Of a stretch of DNA of 64,000 bases, positions 1 through 11,400 are shown piece by piece (positions within the stretch are counted from its first letter, which is position 1; the number at the start of each line of letters is the position of its first letter). The notes under the pieces are model-generated. The model did not search any database. It saw only the letters and a list, made by a program, of their open reading frames with translations, and was not told where the DNA came from. Position numbers and translations under genes: made by a program. Origin of the DNA: Astropecten irregularis (lineage: Eukaryota; Echinodermata; Asteroidea; Paxillosida; Astropectinidae); contig OZ020254.1 in the NCBI GenBank assembly GCA_963971285.1, forward strand, positions 17,514,932-17,578,931. Direction: 5' to 3'.

Positions 1-167
1 TTTCAAGGAAATAATGTCCTTTATTTTCGTTCTGGTATACTTATGTGCTGTATGCGCAATTTGGCCAGCGTGCAGAATAAGAGTTTGAGTGATATCGCTT
101 GCTGTGAGAAGCGCGGTGCGTTTCCTGTATATACTATGGTGCAGCATGGCCATAGGACCTAAACGAG

Positions 168-411
168 ACCAGGGGAAATTTCATAGAGCTGCTTAGAACA
201 AAAATTGCTTAGCACAAAAATAGCTTTCCCAATAAAACAAACCATCATTGCTAATTCCATTTGATATTCATGCTCAGCGAACAACAGCCAAAGAACAATT
301 GCAAGTGATACACAACACACGGAAATTTGGTTGTTAATTCTGTTTTTACTAAGACAGAAATGTCATGCTAAGCGAACTTTTCTGCTAAGCAGCTCTATGT
401 AATTGCCCCCA
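168..411. mobile_element. MITE-F copy
   Basis: Ends ATTTCATAGAGCTGCTTAG / CTAAGCAGCTCTATGTAATT are inverted. Typical MITE-F ends read GGGGCCAATTTCATAGAGC. Confidence 0.78.
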
Positions 412-412
412 G

Positions 413-640
413 GTTTGAGACCAGGCTTGGGTCTTATATCGCTACCGCCATTTGAGGCCCACAAATCGAAATGAAGGCATTGAACCACATGACGAAACCG
501 AACAAAAGCTCAAACTTGGCCATGCATCTCAAGCATTTTATTTCATTTAGGACACAAAATGGCAAAGGTAAAATAAATCCCAATCCTAGTCTCATGCCTT
601 ATTCCGTAAAGACCCTTATTTTATCACGTGCCTAGCTATA
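413..640 (+). mobile_element. MITE-G copy
   Basis: Blocks GGCTTGGGTCTTATATCGC and CATTTAGGACACAAAATGGC are shared with three other copies. Ends are inverted around AGGCTTGAGGC / GCCTCAAGCC. Confidence 0.72.
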
Positions 641-890
641 CATCTCAAACCATATTTGGTAATTGGTTAATACGTCATGAATATTTATGACACACGTGAC
701 AAGAGTTTACTGATAAGGAAAGCGTGCTATGCACAATAATGCCAAAACGCATTGCCTTAGTGTTTATACAGAAGCACAGCTTGACACAGCGCAAACACTT
801 TGAAACATTATTTTGGTATCTTGAAGTTGATGACGGCCCTGTTAAGCCTGCGTTTTTCCTTTGAGAAATTGACAAAAAGTCTTAGATTAA

Positions 891-1224
891 GAGTAATTTC
901 ATACTTTGGGTTTTGGATTGAGATTCAAAGGCAAAAATATCAAGAAAGATACAGTACCAGTAATCTGTGAAATTCCCAGTCCCATACGCTGTTCACTTTT
1001 TGAAAAAACAGTGCAAAACGCTCATGGAGTTTTTAAATATGTTCACATAAGTTATTTTTGATTAATTGCTTTTACCCTTTTTTCTCTCTGTTTTTAAATA
1101 CAGCATTGCAGGCAGAAACATTTCAAAAGTATATTCCTACCATTACCATATTTATACCCTGTAAGTTATAGGTGAATCTGTGAAGATTTCTGTTTTGGTA
1201 TGCTACCAAAGTATGATACTACCT
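891..1224 (-). mobile_element. MITE-A copy, TTAA duplication 887-890/1225-1228
   Basis: MITE-A is the main repeat here. Forward orientation runs from AGGTAGTATCATACTTTGG through TTTACCTATAACTTACAGGG and a central GATCTTTTAAAAGATC-like palindrome to CCAAAGTATGATATTACCT. This copy is reverse, downstream of the first receptor's stop codon, and flanked by TTAA on both sides. No coding capacity. Confidence 0.85.
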
Positions 1225-1826
1225 TTAAAGAAGTACGTAATTCTTTTTTGTTTTGTTAACACCATGCGACATACTGTATCTTGATTTGAGGATAAGTTCG
1301 TCTGGGACAGTCCACACCAAAGTTTAATAAGTTTGGTTCATTTTCAGCAAACTTGACCATAATCGGCGGTGAACATGTGTTAAAGGAACATTCCTTTATC
1401 TGGGACGCGTTTTGTCGGTCTGAAATGTGAACATGATTCTGCGTTGGTTATTGGTTCGCCGTTTTGGTGACTCCAGTTCTGCTTCATTGACGTCATTGGT
1501 TCAACCGAACAAGAACCGAGGGAAGGGATTGGTTTACGGTCTGTCCAACATGGCGGTAAGGTAAGCTAAGCAGACTTCTTCCGCCGTGTCTGCTGCCACG
1601 TCTGTTTACATTAAATGATAAAGCGTTTTGGCGCTCTCTCTTAGCTATCTGTTCGTCAAGAGTGACGTCAGAAACACTTTCCTGGAAACGTCCTCCAAAA
1701 CGCGCCCTAGTCTCTCTGCACGGGAGTCAAGGAAAACCAACCCCTGTCAGCTGCAATCTGAATAGTTTACATGATATGACGTCGAATGAAGGATGACACA
1801 CACTGTTATTAGAAGGTGAATCCAAT

Positions 1827-2444
1827 TCAGAGCTCATGGCCTACTCCTCGGAACAGCTCTACCGAGGTTTCCACCGGCGGCTGTGGCCCCATGCGTAAAC
1901 TGCTCTTGATACCGAATGTGCTGCTACTGGTTCTGTCATTAAAGGACCCTCCCATCGTACGTGACTCAGTCGACTGCTTCTCAATGACATAGATGACATA
2001 GAACTTGGGCATGTACAGGCACACTAGCGTGACGTAGGAATTGATGACCAATGCCAGACACAGTGTAGCAATCTTCATGTGCACGTCATCTGAGGTCTGA
2101 TAGACGGGCACCACGGCTAGGCATAACACCAAGGTCGAGTAGACGCTAACGGCAATGAATTTGCTCTCGTTGTAGTTGTCGGGAACGTGACGGGCCCTCA
2201 GGGCAAAGTAGCAGCATCCGATGATGATCAGGAGATTGTAGATGGATGAGACCATGAATCCAAGCCCGAACTTGCAGTAGAGAGTGAACGAGACAGCAGG
2301 TTGCCCGTCCAATCCACCACCCCCTTCATCATCATCTTCAGTCATGGCCGACCCACCGCTATCCAGGAAAGGACTGTATGTGTACACATCTACGCCCCCG
2401 GAGAATTCCTCAGGAAGCACGGCAGACAGACACGAGATGAGTAG
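1827..2444 (-). CDS. mGluR-like receptor, coding exon 2 (residues 696-900)
   Basis: Starts at an acceptor (TTTTATCCGCAG|CTACTC) in phase 0 with LLISCLSAVLP, the second half of TM4. ECL2 is long and acidic/glycine-rich (TEDDDEGGGG) and ends in the conserved Cys (LYCKF). TM5-TM7 follow, with the family signatures VPDNYNESKFI in intracellular loop 3 and CLYMPKFYVIY at the end of TM7. The Ser/Thr-rich tail ends GHEL before TGA at 1829-1827. It is the only exon within range that can complete 13372..15456: same strand, matching phase, no overlap or gap against the class C seven-TM fold. Confidence 0.94.
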   Translation of the reverse strand, partial: LLISCLSAVLPEEFSGGVDVYTYSPFLDSGGSAMTEDDDEGGGGLDGQPAVSFTLYCKFGLGFMVSSIYNLLIIIGCCYFALRARHVPDNYNESKFIAVSVYSTLVLCLAVVPVYQTSDDVHMKIATLCLALVINSYVTLVCLYMPKFYVIYVIEKQSTESRTMGGSFNDRTSSSTFGIKSSLRMGPQPPVETSVELFRGVGHEL

Positions 2445-5400
2445 CTGCGGATAAAACACAAGAAACACAATACCGATTTAATATACAGCCCTTAATATCT
2501 GTGTGATCTGTGTGATTAAGTGTGATATACCTTAAAAGCCATTAAACTTGAATACCTAATTAAACACACCGAAAACACACAACAAAAATAATGTGTGTTT
2601 ATCTTGCGTTCTGCGTCATCGACGTCACTTGTGATGGATTTTGGCGCGTTATAATTTCTCATTATTATAAATTATCATGGACAGTCGTCTGCGTCACTTC
2701 TTCTAACACTTTGATTTAAAAACGTGTAATCCGATGACTTATCGTTACATCTGATACAACGCGTCTTAATTACAACGTGCTGCTGTATATAATTCCATTA
2801 ATTCCTCACGAGATAGACTATCCGCATGTGTTAATTTATTACATGTGTGAACCAGGCTCCCCCAGAGATTCTGTGCGTAATATTAAATAATGGAAGACCC
2901 CTATCAACTTGTCAGATTGAATTTAATGAACCGTCAACTTGGTAATTCACATATTCGGACAGGAGTAGACCAGTGTTGGAGTGGAGTCCTCAGATCCAAG
3001 TACAGAGTACTCGAGTACTTCAAGGTCTGAGTACTGGGGGGAGTCCGAGTACATTGCTGTCGAGTCCAAGTCCTAAGTATCGAGTCCGAGTACATTCAAG
3101 GTCGAGTACAGAGCCGGGTCCGAGTACCAAAGTCCGAGTCCACGTCCGAGTACAGTACCAACGCACAGTGCAAACAAATGCATTTTGTTTCACAAAGATG
3201 TTTATAATTGAATATTGATCATGTTGCGCCACTCTTCTCAGAAATTAATGTTTTTCAAACCTTGCAAATGACACTGTGCTGCTTACTCCATTTGATACTA
3301 AACTCCCGATGATCTTCATACTCCCATTGTATAATTTATCGGAAATCGGCAACATTATCAACCGTGAAATTGTAACGAAAATGAAAATTGCACTAAATGG
3401 TCAAGTACTCCCAAAATTCGAGTACATGGAATCGAGTACGGGCCAAGTACATATATTTTCGAGTATTTTTTATCGAGTACGGGCCGAGTGTTTGTCTGTA
3501 CTCGAGTTGTACTCGAGTACGAGTACGAGTGCGAGTACTCCAACGCTGGAGTAGACTTATATGACTTCGTGCCTGTACCATTTTCGTCCACAGGAATCGT
3601 CCTACATTTCTGCTGGTACAAGCCCCAATGATATAAAAATGCAATTAGGCCCTACTGTTTGTGTTGCGCATTCGAGTTATGGTAGAATATTTTCACGGTG
3701 TATCAGTTAGTGTTCATCGTTCAGTCAATAGTAAATAGTAAACTAGTCAAGAGGTCAATGTGTGCCCGCATATTTTGCTAAATGCATACAATTTTCCAAT
3801 CCTTCCTCCTAGAAAAACTGTTGACCTGATGCGATAACCTATCAGGAAAATGCATGTACTATAACTGTTAAAGGTAATTGCATACTTTGGTTTTGGTCAA
3901 GGGAATGCAGATTCACGGGCACAAATATCAAGGACGATAAAATAATAAATAGTAAAATTCCCAGTCCCATATGGTGCCCACTTTTTGAGAAAACAGTGAA
4001 AAACGCCCATGGTATTTTTTAAAAATTGATCTTCCTGAGATCAAAAATTGTTTTCGGTCAAATGGTTTGACACTTTTCTGTATAAATACAGTATTTCAGG
4101 TAGAACAGTTTCAACGGTATGTTTCTACCATCATCATTCTGTGTACCCTGAAAGTTATAGGTAAATCTGTGAAGATTTATGTTTTGGTATGCTACCAAAG
4201 TATGATACTAAATCCAAGGGTTTTTGTTGTTGCCCGTTGAATGTTATGAATGTAGTATGGGGTCAATTTCACGAAGCCCTGCGATCGATCGTAACTCGAG
4301 TTACGAAGGCTTGCGCATCGTAGCGGGCCTATCCCACGTAGGGCTTCAATGCATCAAGTCCTACGATTGATAGTACGTTACGAAGAGTTTGGAGAAATCT
4401 ATTGCTGGTCTTCTATTGACCTCTGCATGTTCTTCATTAGCGTAAGAAGCTATATGCGTTCAATGTTCTATGAAACCCCTTTGATATTTTAGTTTCTTAT
4501 AAGCACGTAGTTGTGTATGAGCCCACCAATTTGTACCTGCATTTGAAACCTGCATGGTGGAAATGCAAACAAAATATCCATACGGGAATCATCATGCACA
4601 ATGTACACGATTAACAGCATGATATTAAATGGATAGAAACATGCTTGTGTTTCCAAGCAGTGTTATTCACTTACGATAGAAATGAGCTGGAAAGAGCTTC
4701 GCAATGAAATATGACCGAAAATGTATAAGACTTAAAGCTTTGCATGGTGGAAGTACTTAGTAAGTGCTCTTCAGAAGAGTGCTTAATTGCCTGACTCGGA
4801 GGATGGTGGTTATAAGTGCTGTTATGCTACGGATGTACTGGAGTATAGGGTTGCACCCAAGTAAATAAACTCCCATAGACAATAGTGATAAATCCTAATA
4901 CTTAAAAACTCATTAAAAAATATACAGAACTCTCACAGGTGTTCAAGTTGCACGGAAAAATGATGATGAACATGTCACCTTTCATTTTCTTTTCATTTTA
5001 TGGTGGGTTGACCATTGAATTTCTGAGATATACTCATTCTCAGCTGACCACCCCTAAAACAAGGTAAACGGGATCACTCCAGTCAAAGAAGCCATTACAA
5101 AAAAGAAAACATCCCTTTGCGTAGCGGCTGAAATAGACCCACTTTCTCACCCAATTGCATCACAAATGGTCACAAACGGAAGCCCAGAGTCCAGGCAGGA
5201 GGTCCAGTGCCATATTTCTTCAATCCCTCAGTTTCATAGCTCTCACAACTCTCTTATTTATAATATATTGAGTGCTTAACTTTTATTAATGAACTCGGTG
5301 GATTTTGGGACTATTTACTTTGGTGCACCCATAGGGCGGCTTGATAGGGTGGAGTCAGGCAACCAGTCACCCTCCTGAAGACGAACAGAGAACACTGTTC

Positions 5401-8400
5401 GAAACATCGAGTGTTCAACACCCATTCTTCTCAGAAACAAACACGTACCAAAATGGAGGACCAAAATGCTAAAAATTAATGGAAGTAATGAGGCAATTCT
5501 AATTAGGGAAGAAGGCCTAGGCTATACGCCGTGCTTCTGCCGTGCCGAATTCAAATAATTTGACATTTTCAAGTTTGACACGGCAATAGCACGGCGTTTA
5601 GCGTGAATTTGTCTCGGCACATTGAGTTCGGCACGGCAAGCTCTTTGGCTTGACAGGGTCTGCCGCGCTATCGGTATTCGGAACAGCAATGGCGCGACAC
5701 TTTCAATACTAAGCCCGGTGTTTAGTGCAACTGCCGCGCTTTTGCCGTACTATTGCTGCACTCATTTGATTTAAGTTCGGCACGGCAGTAGCACGGCATA
5801 TTGCTTGGTCTAAGAAGTCCATAATAACGGCGCCTTTGTTTTGTTTTTAATGGCTGCTCAGGTTTTTCGCCCCCTAACTGGAGCTGCACTTTCAAATGCT
5901 TGAGCTATCACACTTCACAATCCTGAAAGATAAAGTGCAAATGAAGTTGGCTCTTTATGAAAAGTATTGATTGTGTAAAGTGCAAAATGTCTTCCTCAAG
6001 TATAGAAGAAGGTATCAGGTTCACAGAAACCATTCTGATATACCCCCGAGGCGTGCTACGACAAAAGAGACTAGCTATAGGCCTATGCGTTTACTGTCTC
6101 AGAAAAACATAATACGTGTGTCCTAACCTCAAAACCATTTTGTTCGTTAAATGCGAATAATGGTCATTTGATTCCGATAGTGACCTGTTTACCAAAAATT
6201 GTCAGTTGCAGAAAACATCTGGTTGCTTATTGTCCAAGCGACTTGCATTCGTTTATAGAATCAGAAATCAGTAGGGAGACACTTTGGTGTTTCCCTAATG
6301 TTGAGGTACCTTTTAAAGACACTTTTTGCTGTCCACATTTAAAGGTAGTATCAGACTTTGGTTGCATACTGAAACAGAAATATTCACAGATTTACCTATA
6401 ACTTACAGGGTATAAAGATGGTGATGGTAGAAACACACCGTTAAAATGTTTCCGCCTGAAATATTGTATTTATCGAGGAAAGATTAAAATCAATGACCAA
6501 AACAATTTCTTTTAAAGATAAAAAATAACGTCGAAAATAGTATAAAATACTGTGGTCGCTTTGCACTGTGGGCACCGTATGGGACTGAAATTTTCCAAGA
6601 TGACCATTACTGTATCTTCCTTGATTATGTTTGCCCATGAATCTGCATTTCTTTGACACAAACCAAAGTATGATATTACCTTTAAATAGAAGACATCGAA
6701 TGTTCTTAATATTAACATATGTAAATCACAAGTTCATTGGTTTTGGAGAATGTTTAAAAATAGGTAAGTGAAATTTGTACACAACCTTATGGGATTTTCT
6801 GCCTACGATACATGTAGACAAATATATATCAGCATCCATAATCATAATAAAGAGTATTTCATCGTGCGAAATCCGATTATAAAACAATATTGGTTACTTC
6901 ATCTTTTGCATTGATTTCGTACGGCGCGAGCTGCGTAGGGTGTTGATAGGTGCTTTTGAAATGTCTGCCAGCATAAAGCTGGTCATAGCTTGGGGCAATT
7001 CCATATCAATACTCTGTCCTGAAATGATACGTGCCCCGTTAGGCCTACGTGAACGTGGGTAGATGAAAGGTAACATACAATGGCCGCCCTAGTCACGTCT
7101 TCATACCCTGGGGGTTCGGGGCATAGATCCGGCCCTTTATTGTTTTTTTATTTATCCTATTCAAGGTACGTGCGAGAGATAATGCTGAAATTTATATGAA
7201 TAATACCGAAAAATATTTTTCATTTTCGTATATTTGTTTTCACGAATACCTCTAGGGTTGGGTTGGTGTACATGGTATCCGTGGGCTTCTTTGGAACTTT
7301 CATTAACCTATTTATGCGAGTTCCTCTCATTATTCTGACTTAAATAAATGTGACCTAATCTGTGAAAATAAGTCACATATCCCACAACACGTTTACATCT
7401 TATATGCAATTAAACATGCAGACAATGCAAATAAGTGTTATTATGGTTAAGTATTTGAATATTGTTTACGTTCAAAATGCAGCATGCTGGAGACTTAAAG
7501 GTAGTATCATACTTTGGTAAGAAACCAAAACAGAAATGTTCACAGATTTACGTATAACTTACAGGATATGAAGATTGTGGTGGTAGAAACCTACCGTTAA
7601 GATTTTTCCGCCTGAAATGGTGTATTTATCCAGAAACTAGTAAAACAACAACCGAAAATCTTTTTGATCTTTTAAAAGATCCACAATAAAAGAGAAAAGA
7701 CTTCAGAAATACTGTGGCTGTTTTTCACTGTTTTCTCAAAGAGTGGGCTTCGTATGGGACTGAAATTTTCACAGATGACTGTTACTGTATCTGTCTTGAT
7801 ATTTTTGCTCATGAATCTGTATTTCTTTGATAAAAAGTATGATATTGCCTTTAAAACATACACTATATCAAAGCCTACATAACATTCTTTCTAATCTTCT
7901 AGAAAACGCATCTTGTGTAATTGAAGACATTTTACTCAATTCTACAGAACAGGTTACTGTTACCCTTCCTTCTGTTAAAATCAAAGGTTTAGAGGTCGCT
8001 GGTTCGACTTCCACTTTGGTCAATTTGTCTTTGTACACTTTTCAATGACTTAAATTTCAGCCAATTTTCCTTGTGGTTATTATTTTGGTGATAATATTGA
8101 TGAAAAACCGCATCCTCTTTGTTGAGTGATCTCCAATGTACTGTTTCTCAGGTTGCAGCATTGCTAATGCTGCACGTATCTTAAATGATCCTTAGGATAT
8201 AGCGGTATGTGCGTGGATTCATGGCTTCTGACTGCCAAACGAACATAATTGACTATTAGGGACACCGCCAACACAGCGCTGCATTGGTAGCTTAGTTAGT
8301 AAGAGCACCAGTACCGTATTCCGGAGGACGCTGGTTCGAATCCCGCTCCAGTAAAGTTTTCGTTATTTTTAAAGGTTTCGATGTCATACAGTCAATCAAA

Positions 8401-11400
8401 ACAGATTTGTCTGCAGATTCTGAAGTCCCCTACAATTCCTTGATATAGATTGGTTTCCTTCATCATCATGTAAACGGATGGTTAAGATCCCGCATGTGAA
8501 ATCAGCATGTCTAGCGCCTAAATGCCAAGATTCTTTAGCAGTCTCTGAAGACTCCAGGATGAGACGAAGGAATCGATCCAGACGTTAAGATCTATATTCC
8601 TGTCAGCATCCTGAACTGGGCAATGTCTGCTGTGTACTTTCTTACATCAAAACACCAAAGGGGAAGGTTGTTTGTACGAAGACGTTTTTGATGTCTCACC
8701 ATTTTACAGGCAAACAGTTAAAATTAACTCAACAGTCTTGCAACCGGTATTCTGGTGGTCGCTGGTTCGAATCACGCTCCGATCAATTTCTCTTTTTACT
8801 TTTCAATAACGTAGGGCCGGATATAGCCCAGTTGGTAGAGCGCCTGTACGGTATTTAGGAGGTCGCTGGTTCAGATCATGCTCCAGTCAATTTATCTGTT
8901 TACTTTTCAATAACGTAGGGCTGGACAGCTTAGTTGGTAGAGCGCCTGTACGGTATTCAGTAGGTCGCCGGTTTGAATCCCACTCCAGTCAGTATCTCTT
9001 TGTTTATTTTTGTATAATTTAGTTTAAGACTTAAATCACTCCATTAATGTTCATAACGAAAAAAGATAATTGAATATTGGAAACATCACCATCATAGGGC
9101 TGGGTAGCTCAGTTGGTAAAGAGCGCATGTACGTTATTCCAGAGGTCGCTGGTTCGAGTCCCATTCCAGTCAATTGTTTCTTTGTTGACTTTTCAATTAC
9201 TTACATTAATACAGTCAGTTTACCTTGTAGTAATTCAATGATCATATCGGAAGTGATTGTTCATTATTATTGAACAATTAAGAAAACAGTATGGTTGGTA
9301 AATACAAGTAATAAACTGCTGCAAACTGCTCATCGGCCAAAATGACCTGAAATTTACACAATGCTTGGAGTTTAGGGCCTGACTATAGTTTCGATCCTAG
9401 CAGGATCTTTCTCAAAGAGGTTTGGTTAAGGTTGGTTATTTAGTTACTGGTTAGCAAGCCTGCTAAATAGCTTAAGAGAGTTCTGCTAATAGCTTACGGG
9501 AGTTAGCGACAATCCTGCTCGGTTGATTGCAAATCATGTTGCTTTGCGAAATTTAAGATCGACCAAATTAAGTGACGCCCAAAAGCAGTACTTCAATTAC
9601 AACACCTCTGAGATATACACCATTGGCATAGGATCAGATTCCAAGTTTATCAAACATGAATTGAAATAAGACAACATCGGCAAAGATGAAGAATTAAACG
9701 TTCTTTTCATTCGGTTCATTGAAATCAAAACAATGATTTTATGGATCGATGCCTTCTTGATATTTGTTACAGAGATTGTTTTTCCCGATTGTATTATAAG
9801 GTTTATTTACACTGTACGTGTCTTTAAGGTTACTGATCTAGATGAAGTGTTATTGAGACTGTCATGGCGTCCATATTTAATTAAGAGTATTCTGTATATG
9901 TGATACCAAACACCCACTCATTGCATGCACATTGCCCAAAATGTAATGCAATACGTTTTTCCAGAGTACTCAAGTTACATTGTATTTTAATTGCAATTAT
10001 CTCATTAAGTTTTATATTCCTTGCCGAATAAGATTGCTTATGGCTCTTCAGTACTTGTTAGCGTCTGAAAGTAGACATTTGGGAGACATCGGGACTTCGA
10101 TGTCTCTCTAAGGTACCAGCTACCTTTTAAAGGTAGTATCATACTTTGGTAAAAACCCAAAACAGAAATGTTCACAGATTGACGTATAACTTATACAGGG
10201 TATATGAAGATGGTGGTGGAAGAAACATACCGTTAACATTTATCCATAATTGAGTAAAACAACGACCGAAAATCTTTTTGATCTTTAAAAAGATCAAAAA
10301 TAAAAGAGAATAGACTTAAGAAATAATGTGGCTGCTTTTCACTGTTTTCTCAATAAGTGGCCGACGTATGGGACTGAAATTTCCACAGATGACTGGTACT
10401 GTATCGTTGCCCATGAATCTGTACTTCTTTGATAAAAACCAAAGTATGATACTACCTTTAAAGACATATTTTCCTGTCCATATTTTAGAAGAAGACAGAG
10501 AATACTCTCAATATGAACATATGTCAGTTTCAAGTGCATTGGTTTGGAGGATGTTTAGAAATACATGTAGGTAAGTAAAGTTTGTGCACTACCCTATGGG
10601 AAAGTCTCCCTAAGGTCCCATCCTCGGTTATATTGTATAACTACATGTATAGTTATCTGCCTCAGTACGGATGTAACATTTAGAACATGTGGTTTGAAGG
10701 TGTAGTTAATTTTTTAATGTGCTGTTTTCGTGGAACAGAGCATTTAACCAAATTGTCAAATTTTCAAAATGCATGGCCTGAATCTAAAGTGGCAAATGAA
10801 TCCAAATCGCTGTCAGCCTTTCCGGAAAAACAACAAGTAGGCCAAGGCCTAATTGGGTTGCGTCGTGTACGTGATTTTGAGCACATTTCGATTTTATTTC
10901 GATTACTTACATTTCGATTATTTACATCGAAAAAAGAAATTTTTCTGACAACTTGGAAAAAATTCAACTGGGGATTTACTCAATTTGATTACAAACACAT
11001 TTTAATGGAAACTTTTGGAGAGTCGATCTTGAGTCAACAGCGCACGCGCAAACCATGCTTGCGCAATTGTGAGCATGCGCGCGTTGTATTGCGCTTGCGT
11101 GCGCGTGCGCTGTTGACTCAAGACCAACTCTCCAAAAGTCTCCCATTCCATGTTCGTGATGTATTTGAGTAGGTCCATAATATGCGTCACGAGACAGCAA
11201 GATTATTGGTCACGCATTTTGGTCTAATTCTCCAGGTTTTTGGAAGCAGTTTTAGACCCATAATCTAGCACCCCACTTTTCGCGGCGAAAAACCTTGCTG
11301 ACGTCACATACAGAACGCCACGCAGTATATGTTGGTGTGAACCTATATAAGTTCTAGAGGTGACGTCACACGCTATTGTTCCGCGGATCGGTTCAAAGGG

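Noticed and set aside
2973-3644. Several overlapping open frames on both strands rich in Arg, Thr and Ser
   Set aside because: They are a by-product of the GAGTAC/GAGTCC repeats of the hAT-type MITE.
9098-9172. Possible working tRNA gene
   Set aside because: Box A and B are good, but the anticodon stem and acceptor arm do not pair properly, and the tail is shared with other SINE-like units.
10687-11172. A 161-codon plus-strand frame
   Set aside because: It runs through the MITE-E palindrome and shares that segment with frames at other MITE-E copies; no domain.
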